From assembly GCF_001613165.1 (NCBI RefSeq), contig NZ_BDBV01000005.1:1-34847 (forward strand): a stretch of 34,847 nucleotides of DNA, given 5' to 3'. Under the pieces are notes generated by a model that did no database searches, was not told where the DNA came from, and saw only the letters and a list, made by a program, of their open reading frames with translations. The DNA comes from Nocardia mexicana NBRC 108244. Lineage in GTDB: Bacteria > Actinomycetota > Actinomycetes > Mycobacteriales > Mycobacteriaceae. Positions 1 through 7,718 of the stretch are shown here, piece by piece. How positions within the stretch are numbered: the first letter of the stretch is position 1; each line of letters starts with the position of its first letter. The position numbers and the translations under genes are program-made.

Positions 1-43
1 GAAGCGATAGCCAAGCAACTACACCTGGGAGGTTTTCGGCGCG

Positions 44-107
44 TCTCGAGTTTCAGGTACCGCTGCGAAGCGACGAAGGAGCCAGCAGCGGTGCCTGAAA
101 CTCGAGA
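44..107. repeat. Large inverted repeat, 23-bp arms
   Basis: The arms 44-66 and 85-107 are complementary over 23 bp with one mismatch, separated by an 18-bp loop. Each arm contains TCTCGAGTTTCAGGT or its complement. Beyond the arms, related GGTTTTCGGCGC / GCGCCGAAACC sequences extend the symmetry imperfectly. It lies in non-coding DNA downstream of the minus-strand DoxX-like gene. It could be a terminator, a cruciform, or the end of a small mobile or repetitive element. No T-run follows it. Confidence 0.75.
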
Positions 108-155
108 CTCCCAGGCGCCGAAACCCGCCGCAGCGAAGCGGAGGCCAATACCACA

Positions 156-187
156 GCCCCACCCGGTGCGTGGGGGCCGGGTGGGGC
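156..187. terminator. GC-rich hairpin, possible terminator
   Basis: GCCCCACCCGG (156-166) pairs perfectly with CCGGGTGGGGC (177-187) around a 10-nt loop. It lies 74 bp beyond the stop of the minus-strand DoxX-like gene. There is no U-tract, which is common for actinobacterial terminators, so its function is inferred from strength and position. Confidence 0.45.
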
Positions 188-222
188 GTGGCGGCCCGCC
201 ACGTGACCGCGGGCCGGGCAGT

Positions 223-252
223 GGGCGCCGGATACAGGGATCTCCGGCGCCC
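223..252 (-). terminator. Hairpin immediately downstream of DoxX-like gene A
   Basis: GGGCGCCGGA (223-232) and TCCGGCGCCC (243-252) form a perfect 10-bp stem with a 10-nt loop. The stem ends 8 bp beyond the stop codon of the minus-strand gene, the usual place for a terminator. No clear T-run is visible. Confidence 0.55.
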
Positions 253-260
253 GGTGGCAT

Positions 261-1604
261 CTATCCGGTGGGCTCGTTGTCCTGCACCCAGTGGAATCCG
301 GTGCTGCGCAAGGGAAGACCGTCCGGGTCCACCCGCCGCAGCGTCATAGTCACCGGGTGTCCGTCGAGCTCGCCGGTCAGCGTCACCGCGTCGGGCGCGG
401 GCTGCTCGAAGGTCAGCGCGGCCGTCGGCGCGGCGCCGTCGATCAGTTCGACCCGGTGGGTGGCGGCGTCGACGGTGCCCGGGACGGTTACCAGTTCACC
501 GTCCATCCGCTGGTAGGACACCTGCCCGGGGAAGTCGAACACGACCGTGCGCCAGCGGGTTTCGTCGGTGAGCAGCGGCGGCACCGCCTGCCCGTCGCGG
601 ACGAACTCGGACACCGACCAGATGCCGTACAGCGGCGGCTTCGGCCGGTCCGGGCCGCCCTCCTTCCAGAAGCCCCAGCCGACGTGGATCATCTCCACGG
701 CCACCCAGATGCCGAGCGCGACCTGCACCAACCCCGCGATCAGGCGCGAGCGCGGGGTGTGGAAGGGATACGGCGTCGTCGACGGCCCCGCGGTCCGGTT
801 GAACACCAGGACGTCGGCCAGCCGCCGCGCCTCGGGCGCCAGCAGTACCAGCGACATCAGCATCAGGTGCCCGGCCAGGATCTTCACCGGCACCCCGAAG
901 GTCATGTTCAGCACGAAGATCTGCGCCGTGCTGATCAGGGTCAGCATGGCGCCCGCCAGGGCGGTGCGCGGGATGAACAGCAGAATCGCCGCCACCACCT
1001 CCGCGGCGCCGAGCAGCATCTCGTACGGCGGCGAGGTTCCGACCTGGTTCCACAGCACCTCGAACGGGGCGAGGTTGCCGAACGGCTCCAGCAGGGTCGT
1101 CAGCGCCGGCTCCGGCATCTGGGACGGAATCAGCTTCCCGAAACCGTAGTTCAGCATCTGCCCGGCCACGCACAGCCGGATGAACAGCAGGAACCACCCG
1201 GCCAGCGGCCGATAGTGCGTGCGGCGCCGGTCGAACAGCGTCCACAGCAGGGTTCCGGCCACCGCGAGCACCAGCACACAGAACACCAGCACCCAGAGCA
1301 CGCCCTGGTCACCGCTGCCGTTGAAGCGCAGCTCGACGTCGGCGCCGAAGACCGTGCGGCCCACCCAGGCGTAGACGGGTTCGAGGATCCGCACCTGCCA
1401 CAGCACCGCATCGCGGGGCAGCTCGGAGTTGAACCAGCCGAGGTACGCGGTGATCAGCTGCGGATACAGCAGGCAGAACAGGCCGAAGTACAGGAAGGAG
1501 AACCGGAACACGATCCGGGTCACCGGATTCCAGCCCGTCGGCCGCGGCTCCTCGATCTCCGGTTGCGCCGCCGGCGGTGAGGTTGCCGTTGCGACTGCGC
1601 CCAC
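261..1604 (-). CDS. Long DoxX-like membrane protein (paralog A)
   Basis: A 447-aa integral membrane protein. Hydrophobic segments fall near residues 28-50, 103-125, 136-155, 193-235 and 288-306. The middle has DoxX-like features: a PSQM loop after a glycine-rich helix, GAAEVVAAILLF, and NMTFGVPVK. DoxX-type proteins are small quinone- or redox-linked membrane proteins; this one is much longer and carries a soluble C-terminal domain (about residues 315-447) ending in GFHWVQ. Its function is unknown. It is clearly paralogous to the gene at 4318-5658: both share the NMTF.VPVK and LLAPEARRL motifs and the GFHWVQ ending. The GTG start is supported by AAAGGGGA a few bases upstream. It is transcribed divergently from the phosphotransferase operon. 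Confidence 0.8.
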   Translation of the reverse strand: MGAVATATSPPAAQPEIEEPRPTGWNPVTRIVFRFSFLYFGLFCLLYPQLITAYLGWFNSELPRDAVLWQVRILEPVYAWVGRTVFGADVELRFNGSGDQGVLWVLVFCVLVLAVAGTLLWTLFDRRRTHYRPLAGWFLLFIRLCVAGQMLNYGFGKLIPSQMPEPALTTLLEPFGNLAPFEVLWNQVGTSPPYEMLLGAAEVVAAILLFIPRTALAGAMLTLISTAQIFVLNMTFGVPVKILAGHLMLMSLVLLAPEARRLADVLVFNRTAGPSTTPYPFHTPRSRLIAGLVQVALGIWVAVEMIHVGWGFWKEGGPDRPKPPLYGIWSVSEFVRDGQAVPPLLTDETRWRTVVFDFPGQVSYQRMDGELVTVPGTVDAATHRVELIDGAAPTAALTFEQPAPDAVTLTGELDGHPVTMTLRRVDPDGLPLRSTGFHWVQDNEPTG

Positions 1605-2049
1605 GCTCGTCCCCTTTCATGAAGTTTGCATTCCGAAGTTACGGAGCGGATGCCGCAGCCGCTTCCGGGAAGCCCCTGAGTCGCACCCCGATCCCGCACT
1701 ACGCCGCGCGGCTGATCCACCGTCGCGATCCGCCGCGGACTACTTCGCTCACGACAGCCGACGCTAGGAACGAGATACCGAGCCGCACCTCCCGCTGCGG
1801 ACCGATTTGCCGCACGCGCATGCGGAGGGAGGCGAGCCGCCGCCCCGTACCCGGGTAGGGGCCCGGCGTCACCCGCCGGTAGGGCAATCCGCGGTCCCGG
1901 TGACCGGAACTGGGGGAATTCGCCGCCGGATTCGACTCCCACACTGGGTAGAACGCGTTACATTTCACTCAGCGCGCGCCGCAGCCCGCGCCCTGCGCCA
2001 CGGAACAGATTGGCGCGCAAGCATTTCCATGAGCCCAGGAGGTCAGGTC
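1605..2049. other. Divergent intergenic region, 445 bp
   Basis: This region lies between the DoxX-like gene (-) and the phosphotransferase (+). Reading frames across it have no supported start. It holds a Shine-Dalgarno for each flanking gene and a candidate operator/promoter at 1931-1964, described separately. Nothing else was recognised. Confidence 0.6.
1949..1962. promoter_or_regulatory. KstR-like TetR operator overlapping a -10 box
   Basis: TAGAACGCGTTACA fits the published KstR consensus TNNAACNNGTTNNA at all fixed positions and has the palindromic core AACGCGTT. A TANNNT -10 candidate, TACATT (1959-1964), overlaps its right end. A weak -35-like TTCGACT lies at 1931-1937. Binding here would block transcription of the downstream phosphotransferase operon. 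The consensus has only eight fixed bases, so a chance match is possible, and the regulator may be another TetR protein. Confidence 0.4.
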
Positions 2050-3186
2050 ATGTCGGCCGATTCCGAACCCGATCCCGGACAGCGCCGGCAGCTGACCACC
2101 AGCGCCCGCGATCTGGACGACCTCGCCGAACGACTCACCCGCTGGCTGGCCGCCCGCCTGGACAGTGACGGCCCGCCGAAGATCACCAATCTGACCCGCC
2201 CGCAGGCCGGTGGCATGTCGAGCTCCTCGGTGCTGTTCGACGCCGAATGGCAGGTCGACGGCCGGGGCGGCGGCGGGTCCTATGTGGCGCGCATGGCGCC
2301 CGAGGCCGGCTCGTTCCCGGTATTCGAGACCTACGACCTCGAGACGCAGTACGCGGTGATGGCCGGGGTGGCCGAGCATACGGACGTTCCGGTGCCGCCG
2401 CTGTGCTGGCTGGAGACCGACGAATCCGTGCTGGGCACGCCGTTTTTCGTGATGCGGCGGGTGGACGGCCGGATCCCCGAGGACAATCCGCCCTATGTGT
2501 TCGTCGGCTGGCTGTTCGACTCCACCGCCGACGAGCGGCTGCGACTGACCCGCAACACCGTCGACGTCATCGCCAGGATCCACGCCCTCCCCGATCCGGT
2601 CGCGAAGTTCCCGATGCTCGACGGCGAGGGTTCGGCATTGCGCCGCCACGTCGACGCGCAGAAGGCGTGGTACCGGTGGGCGCTGGCCGACGACGGCTAC
2701 CGGATTCCGCTGCTGGAGCGGGCCTTCGAGTGGCTGGAGGAGCACTGGCCCGCCGATCCCGGCCCGGACGTACTGAGCTGGGGCGACGCCCGGCCCGGCA
2801 ATGTGATCTACCAGGGCTTCGAGCCCGCCGCCGTACTCGACTGGGAGATGGCGGCATTGGGCCCGCGCGAGCTCGACATCGCGTGGATCATCTTCATCCA
2901 CCGCTTCTTCCAGGACATCGCCACCCGATTCGACCAGCCCGGCCTGCCGGACTATCTGCGGCGCGGCGATGTCGTGGACCACTACCGGCAGCTCACCGGG
3001 TACACCGTGCGCGACCTGGACTGGTATCTGGTGTACGCCGCCCTGCGGCACGGCATCGTGATGGCGCGCGTGAAGCGCCGGATGATCCACTTCGGCGAGG
3101 ACACCGACACCGCCGACCGCGACGACTACGTCATGCACCGGCCGAGCCTGGAGGCCCTGCTGGCAGGCAACTACGAATGGGACTGA
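2050..3186 (+). CDS. Phosphotransferase family protein (APH/ACAD10-like kinase fold)
   Basis: A 378-aa protein of the APH/choline-kinase superfamily (PF01636). The catalytic loop reads WGDARPGN (about residues 244-251), giving catalytic D246 and N251, with the usual preceding His replaced by Trp. The metal-binding DWE motif is at 264-266. Upstream, YVARM near residue 81 is probably the nucleotide-binding strand. Actinobacterial members of this type are usually linked to acyl-CoA/lipid metabolism rather than drug resistance. The ATG at 2050 was chosen because a perfect AGGAGG (2037-2042) lies 7 nt upstream. An in-frame extension to 1807 would run through the promoter region and lacks such a site. 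The next gene starts 23 bp after its stop, so the two form an operon. The natural substrate is unknown. Confidence 0.85.
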   Translation: MSADSEPDPGQRRQLTTSARDLDDLAERLTRWLAARLDSDGPPKITNLTRPQAGGMSSSSVLFDAEWQVDGRGGGGSYVARMAPEAGSFPVFETYDLETQYAVMAGVAEHTDVPVPPLCWLETDESVLGTPFFVMRRVDGRIPEDNPPYVFVGWLFDSTADERLRLTRNTVDVIARIHALPDPVAKFPMLDGEGSALRRHVDAQKAWYRWALADDGYRIPLLERAFEWLEEHWPADPGPDVLSWGDARPGNVIYQGFEPAAVLDWEMAALGPRELDIAWIIFIHRFFQDIATRFDQPGLPDYLRRGDVVDHYRQLTGYTVRDLDWYLVYAALRHGIVMARVKRRMIHFGEDTDTADRDDYVMHRPSLEALLAGNYEWD

Positions 3187-3209
3187 CCCCGCGACGAACA
3201 GGATCGATC

Positions 3210-4307
3210 ATGCCCGTCCCCTTGGACGAATACCCCATCCACCAGACTCCGCTGTCGTTCGCCCGCGCCAGCAGCAGCGACCGGAACTTCTACGACCGCA
3301 GCTATTTCAACGCCCACGATCGCGCCGGGGGCACGCTGCTCATCACCGGCATGGGGGTGTACCCGAACCTGGGGGTCGTCGACGCCTATGCCGCCGTCCG
3401 CCAGGGCGACACCCAGCGCGCGGTGCGGTTCTCCGACGCACTCGGCGAGCGAGGGCTGGACCAGCGGGTCGGTGGGTATCGCGTCGAGGTGCTGGAGCCG
3501 CTGCAGCGCATCCGGATCGTCTGCGAGCACGACGATCTCGGCTTCGACCTCACCTGGACCGGCGCGTTCCCGGCGGTGCAGGAGCAGCCGCACCTGATCC
3601 TCGCGGGCAACCGGCCGATCATCGACGCGTCCCGGTTCGCCCAGGTCGGTTCGTGGTCGGGCACGCTGAGCCTGGACGGGACCGACATCACCGTCGACCC
3701 GCAGGTGTGGACCGGTACCCGCGACCGCTCCTGGGGCATCCGTCCGGTCGGCGAGACCGAACCGGCCGGGCGCGCCAATGCCGAAGGGGCGGGCGGCTTC
3801 TGGTGGATGTACGTGCCGTTGCGCTTCGACGACTTCGCGATCGTGGTGATCATGCAGGAGAACCCGGACGGCTTCCGCACCCTCAACGATGCCGTGCGGG
3901 TGTGGCCGGACGGCCGGGTGGAGCAGCTCGGCTGGCCGCGCGTGCACATCGAATACCGTTCCGGCACAAGGATTCCCGTTGCCGCCCGGCTGGATCTGAC
4001 GACGCCCGACGGTAAGCCGCTCGAGGTGGAGATCACGCCGCACACGTTCATGGCGCTGCATATCGGCTGCGGTTACGGCGGCGACCCGGACTGGGGGCAC
4101 GGTCAGTGGAAGGGCCGGGGCTGGTCGTCCAGCGTCGCCTACGATCTCACGGATCCGGCGGTCGCGGGCCGCATCCCGTGGGGCGTCATCGACCACGTCG
4201 CGCAGGCCCGCTGCAACGGCGCCGAGGGCTGGGGCCTGTTCGAGCACGCCAGCCTGGGCCGCCACGACCCCACCGGCTTCGCCGACTGGACCGCGGTGGC
4301 GCCGTAG
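3210..4307 (+). CDS. Conserved hypothetical protein (DUF7064/7065-like, AttH/CrtC-type fold suspected)
   Basis: A 365-aa soluble protein with no signal peptide or membrane segment. It is rich in aromatic residues and beta-type sequence and has a TRDRSWGIR motif near residue 175. I recall that motif from actinobacterial proteins that sit beside phosphotransferase genes and are grouped with lipocalin-like AttH/CrtC folds (DUF7064/DUF7065). The family assignment is from memory and uncertain. The ATG at 3210 has AGGA (3200-3203) at 6-nt spacing, 23 bp after the phosphotransferase stop, so both genes are probably co-transcribed and may act on the same lipid-like or isoprenoid-like substrate (inference). 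The stop lies 10 bp from the convergent stop of DoxX-like gene B. Confidence 0.7.
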   Translation: MPVPLDEYPIHQTPLSFARASSSDRNFYDRSYFNAHDRAGGTLLITGMGVYPNLGVVDAYAAVRQGDTQRAVRFSDALGERGLDQRVGGYRVEVLEPLQRIRIVCEHDDLGFDLTWTGAFPAVQEQPHLILAGNRPIIDASRFAQVGSWSGTLSLDGTDITVDPQVWTGTRDRSWGIRPVGETEPAGRANAEGAGGFWWMYVPLRFDDFAIVVIMQENPDGFRTLNDAVRVWPDGRVEQLGWPRVHIEYRSGTRIPVAARLDLTTPDGKPLEVEITPHTFMALHIGCGYGGDPDWGHGQWKGRGWSSSVAYDLTDPAVAGRIPWGVIDHVAQARCNGAEGWGLFEHASLGRHDPTGFADWTAVAP

Positions 4308-4317
4308 CGGATTCGGC

Positions 4318-5658
4318 TCACCGGTTGTAGGGGAACTCCTGCACCCAGTGGAATCCGCGGCTGGGCAGCGTGAACGCCGTCTCGTCGATGCGCTGTGCGA
4401 GGATGCGGACCGGCTGGTCCCGCAGGGTGCCCTCGAGCACCATCCGGTCGGGTGCGGGGCGCTCGAAGGTCAAGGCCCCGTAGGGCGTTCCGGGTCCCTG
4501 CGCCAGATCGATCCGGTGCCGGTCGGTGTCGATGATCGCGGACATCCGGCTGATCCGGTCGTCCATGCCCTGGATGACCGTGTCGGTGGACGGTCCGGTG
4601 GGCCGGTCGAAGATGCGATCGAACACGATGTGGCGTGGCCGCTCCCGATCGGTGGTCAGGGGTGGGCGCAGTTGTCCGGCGGCGGTGAACTCGGTGACCT
4701 CCCAGATGCCGTGCAGTGGCGACAGGCGCTGGGAGTCATGCCAATTCGACCAGCCCTGCTGCGCCGCGCCACCCACGATCCACAGACCGAGAACGAGTTG
4801 GACTATCACCGCCGTACGCCCGGTGCTCCACCGCGGTGCCGGTGTCGCGGCCGGTGCGGCCCGGCCCGCCAGCACCTGCGTCAGCCGTCGCGCCTCCGGC
4901 GCCAGCAGGATGGCGCTCTGCAGCAGCAGATGGAAGGCGAACAGCTTCACCGGCACGTCGAAGGTCATATTCAGCAGGAAAACCTGCCCCATCGACACCA
5001 GGGCGAGCAGCGCGCCCGCGGTCACCGTCCATGGCAGGATCAGCAGCACCCCGGCCAGCACCTCGGCCGAACCGAGCGCTATCTCATACTGTTTCGACGA
5101 TCCCACCTGTGACCAGAGCACCCCCATGGGGCTCATATCGCCGAACCGCTCGATATACCGGAACAATCCGAGCGTCATCTGTGTGGGGAACAGCTTGGCG
5201 AAGCCGTAGACGAACATCGCCGCCGCCAGGCCGAATCGGATCGTCAGCCGCAGACCGGTCTGCAAGGCCGGATAGGCCGGGCGACTGCGATCCAGAACGG
5301 ACCAGATCGCGGTGATCACGGCGGCGATTGCCAGCAGGCAGGCCGTCATCACCCAGGTAGCCGCGGTATCGCCGCTGCCCGTGACGGTCTCCGGCTGGAT
5401 CGTTGTCCCGAACACGTGCGATCCCACCCATCGCACGAGCGGATCCAGCGCACGGCCGGGTGCGGTCAGGACCGCCTCGGGGATGAACTGCCCCGCCCAT
5501 CCCGCCAGCGTGCTGAGCACCAGCGCGGTGGCGACGTAGAACAGCGCAATATAGCTGAAGAAGAACCGGAACGCGATACGGACGGCCGGGGACCAGCGCG
5601 CCTGCCGCGGTGTGACCGAATCCTGTTGCGCGGGTTCGACAATCACATCGACCGCCAT
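4318..5658 (-). CDS. Long DoxX-like membrane protein (paralog B)
   Basis: A 446-aa membrane protein paralogous to the gene at 261-1604. Hydrophobic segments fall near residues 24-52, 98-120, 132-153 and 185-228, with one later segment near 285-303, followed by a soluble C-terminal domain ending in GFHWVQ. Shared hallmarks are PTQM, LLNMTFDVPVK and LLAPEARRL. The ATG at 5658 is preferred over the in-frame GTG at 5664. GGGGAGG lies about 5 nt before the ATG but would overlap or abut the GTG. Two divergent copies bracketing one enzyme pair suggest a related role, perhaps membrane redox or lipid handling linked to the phosphotransferase pathway; this is inference. Confidence 0.8.
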   Translation of the reverse strand: MAVDVIVEPAQQDSVTPRQARWSPAVRIAFRFFFSYIALFYVATALVLSTLAGWAGQFIPEAVLTAPGRALDPLVRWVGSHVFGTTIQPETVTGSGDTAATWVMTACLLAIAAVITAIWSVLDRSRPAYPALQTGLRLTIRFGLAAAMFVYGFAKLFPTQMTLGLFRYIERFGDMSPMGVLWSQVGSSKQYEIALGSAEVLAGVLLILPWTVTAGALLALVSMGQVFLLNMTFDVPVKLFAFHLLLQSAILLAPEARRLTQVLAGRAAPAATPAPRWSTGRTAVIVQLVLGLWIVGGAAQQGWSNWHDSQRLSPLHGIWEVTEFTAAGQLRPPLTTDRERPRHIVFDRIFDRPTGPSTDTVIQGMDDRISRMSAIIDTDRHRIDLAQGPGTPYGALTFERPAPDRMVLEGTLRDQPVRILAQRIDETAFTLPSRGFHWVQEFPYNR

Positions 5659-5760
5659 GTGCACCTCCCCGGACGACGGCGCACGGCCGCCGGAATCGCT
5701 TGCGGAATCTCACTGTATCGATCGCGGCCGGTCCGGACATCCGGGAAACCCCCGGTCCCC

Positions 5761-5944
5761 CGATGCTCCGTCCGGACGAGGGCGGTGCTACTTCCGGGCG
5801 ACGCGCGTCCGCCCCTCCGGCGCGTAACGGTAATGTCGGGCGACGTGTCCAACGATGCTCCGTCCGGACGAGGGCGGTGCTACTTCCGGACGACGCGCGT
5901 CCGCCCCTCCGGCGCGTAACGGTAAAGTCGGGCGACGTGTCCAA
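5761..5944. repeat. 92-bp tandem duplication of a promoter/start region
   Basis: Copies 5761-5852 and 5853-5944 differ at two of 92 positions (5798 G vs 5890 A; 5834 T vs 5926 A). Each copy has the palindrome CGTCCGGACG (5769-5778; 5861-5870), a TANNNT box (TAATGT 5831-5836; TAAAGT 5923-5928) and a GTG 8 nt after that box. The second GTG (5937) starts the DUF2293-like gene. The first (5845) opens a frame of 24 codons that ends with a TAA at 5917-5919. The copies end a few bases inside the coding region. Confidence 0.95.
5923..5928 (+). promoter_or_regulatory. -10 box for the DUF2293-like gene (probable leaderless start)
   Basis: TAAAGT lies 8 nt before the GTG at 5937, and no Shine-Dalgarno precedes that GTG. 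This fits transcription beginning at or next to the start codon. The same arrangement exists in the upstream repeat copy (TAATGT, GTG 5845). Confidence 0.5.
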
Positions 5945-6965
5945 ACTCCGGCGCCGGGTGGTCGAGGCCGCGGAAGCGGCGCTGGCCCGGCAGAAGTACG
6001 TCTCCGCGATCGACGTGTTCACCGGCGTGGGCTGGTTGCGTTCCGGCCACGTGGATCGGTGGCGGCAGGGGCGGGTCGACACGCTGGAACAGGCGGCCGC
6101 GGTGGACGGGCAGCGGCTCGCCGACGCGGTGGACATCCTGCGGGACTGGGCCCTCGACAGCGGTCTCACGCCCAGCGAGACGGCCTACCTGTCCGGCAGC
6201 CGCGACCGGCGGGCGCTCCGATTTCTCGGCGACGGCGACGACTCGGCATTCCGGATGCATTGGCTCTCACCCGATCTCACCCCGGCGCGGCGAGAACAGC
6301 TGGTGCGACGGCAGAACAGGGTGCCCGATCTGACGGTCGTCGAGGCACAGGAGTCGTGGTCCTGCGTCGAATGCGCCGAGACCGGGCCATATCTGATCAT
6401 GGACGGCACCGGGCCGATCTGTCTGACCTGTGCCGATCTGGACCACCTGGAGTTCCTGCCCGCCGGGGACGCGGCCCTGAGCCGCCGCGCCAAGAAGGAG
6501 AGCGCGCTGTCGGCCGTGGTGGTCCGATTCAACCCGCGCCGCAAGCGATACGAGCGCCAAGGCATCCTCGTCGAGGAGCAGGCGCTGGCGCGCGCGGAGG
6601 ACCAGTGCCTGGCCGACGAGGACGCGCGCATGCGGCGCCGGGAGCGCGACCGGGTGCGGCGTGCCGATCAGGACGTGGAATTCCAGGCGCGGATGGCCGC
6701 GGAGATCCTGGTGCTCTTTCCGCGCTGTCCCGCCGAGCGGGCCGACCGGATCGCCGCGCACGCCGCGGTGCGGGGCAGCGGCCGGGTCGGGCGCAGCGCC
6801 GCCGCCAAGGTGCTGCACCACGAGGCCGTCACCCTCGCCGTCATCGCCTCGGTGCGCCACCTCGACACCGACTACGACCGGCTCCTCATGGAGGGCGTCC
6901 CCCGCACCGACGCCCGCGCCGAGATCCGCCCCGTCGTCGACCGGGTGCTGAACTCCTGGCGCTGA
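5937..6965 (+). CDS. DUF2293 domain protein with zinc-ribbon motif
   Basis: A 342-aa protein. The N-terminal 100 residues are helical and basic. A CxxC...CxxC zinc-ribbon-like motif uses C143, C146, C162 and C165. An Arg/Glu-rich, probably coiled region follows (about 185-250). The C-terminal part (about 255-342) matches the DUF2293 pattern as I know it: GSGRVGRSAA, then RHLDTDYDRLL, then an Arg-rich end finishing in W-R. The molecular function is unknown; the zinc ribbon and basic helices suggest nucleic-acid or protein binding (inference). The GTG at 5937 was chosen because homology-like sequence starts there and it sits at a conserved distance from a -10 box. Earlier in-frame codons run back through the duplicated promoter DNA. 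Confidence 0.75.
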   Translation: MSKLRRRVVEAAEAALARQKYVSAIDVFTGVGWLRSGHVDRWRQGRVDTLEQAAAVDGQRLADAVDILRDWALDSGLTPSETAYLSGSRDRRALRFLGDGDDSAFRMHWLSPDLTPARREQLVRRQNRVPDLTVVEAQESWSCVECAETGPYLIMDGTGPICLTCADLDHLEFLPAGDAALSRRAKKESALSAVVVRFNPRRKRYERQGILVEEQALARAEDQCLADEDARMRRRERDRVRRADQDVEFQARMAAEILVLFPRCPAERADRIAAHAAVRGSGRVGRSAAAKVLHHEAVTLAVIASVRHLDTDYDRLLMEGVPRTDARAEIRPVVDRVLNSWR

Positions 6966-7011
6966 TCGATCGCCTTCGTTCCCTGGCCCGGCTCCGGCGC
7001 GAACGCACCGC

Positions 7012-7626
7012 TCACACGGCTCCGGGCCGGAACGCCGGAAGCAGCCCTTCGGCGACGGAATCGACCGGCGGCAGGAACTGTTCGGCGATATCGCCGAGCA
7101 GGTAGCGGTGCAGTGCCCGCTGATGCGCGGCGCCGACGAGCAGCACCGCGCCCGCCGCCGGATCCAGCTCGGCATTCACCAGCCCGGCCCGCTGTTCGGC
7201 GCGCAGCACCTCGGCGACCGATCGCAGCGCCAGGTGCGGGCCGATCTCACCGTCCTTGCTCACCAGCAGGTCCCGCAGTTGCCGATCGGATTGCAGGGCA
7301 CCGAGAATCGGCATGATTCCGAGGTAGAAGCGTTCCACGCCGGTCAACAGCGCGGCCAGGGCCGCGCGCAGGTCCTGGTTCGGGGTGCGCCGCCCCAGCA
7401 CGACCGCGGCGTCCGCGAAGTCCGGCAGGTGCTGCCCGACCACCGCCTGCAGGAGGCCGAGCCGGTCGCCGAAGTGGTAGAAGATGCTCGACTCGGCGAC
7501 ACCGGCGCGGCGCGCGATCTCCTTGGTGGACAACGCCATTCCGGCCTCCGCCAACGTCTCCTCGGTCGCCCGCAGCACCGCCTCGCGGACCCCGGTGGAC
7601 GGTCGGCCTCGTCGCGACACCGCCAC
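7012..7626 (-). CDS. TetR family transcriptional regulator
   Basis: A 204-aa repressor-type protein. The N-terminal TetR helix-turn-helix spans about residues 12-58 (STKEIARRAGVAESSIFYHF), and the C-terminal helical ligand/dimer domain follows. It starts at GTG with AAGGAGGG 7 nt upstream. It is transcribed away from the SnoaL-like gene, and a three-half-site operator lies in the 92-bp space between them, so it very probably represses itself and its neighbour. Its -10 candidate, TAACCT (complement of 7664-7669), lies between the first and second half-sites. The ligand is unknown. It converges on the DUF2293-like gene with a 46-bp gap. Confidence 0.92.
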   Translation of the reverse strand: MAVSRRGRPSTGVREAVLRATEETLAEAGMALSTKEIARRAGVAESSIFYHFGDRLGLLQAVVGQHLPDFADAAVVLGRRTPNQDLRAALAALLTGVERFYLGIMPILGALQSDRQLRDLLVSKDGEIGPHLALRSVAEVLRAEQRAGLVNAELDPAAGAVLLVGAAHQRALHRYLLGDIAEQFLPPVDSVAEGLLPAFRPGAV

Positions 7627-7652
7627 GGATGCTCCCTCCTTCTTGCGCGATC

Positions 7653-7695
7653 ACTCAGTAAAGAGGTTAAATTACTGAGTCGACACTCAGTAATT
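7653..7695. promoter_or_regulatory. TetR operator: three ACTCAGTAA half-sites
   Basis: A 26-bp palindrome (7670-7695) has 11-bp perfect arms AATTACTGAGT / ACTCAGTAATT around CGAC. A third half-site ACTCAGTAA lies at 7653-7661, which also forms an inverted pair with 7672-7680. The palindrome abuts the + strand -10 candidate TAGCGT (7695-7700). The tetR -10 candidate falls between half-sites 1 and 2, so binding would cover both promoters. Confidence 0.88.
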
Positions 7696-7718
7696 AGCGT
7701 ATCGCCGAAGGACCGATC

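Noticed and set aside
1807..2049. N-terminal extension of the phosphotransferase
   Set aside because: It lacks a ribosome-binding site and would cover the promoter region, while the ATG at 2050 has a perfect AGGAGG.
2050..3186. Aminoglycoside resistance gene
   Set aside because: The catalytic motif is that of the broad APH superfamily, with an altered WGD loop. The context (operon with a conserved hypothetical gene, KstR-like site) points to metabolism.
5700..5936. N-terminal extension of the DUF2293-like protein through the 92-bp repeat
   Set aside because: It would translate the duplicated promoter DNA and lacks start signals.
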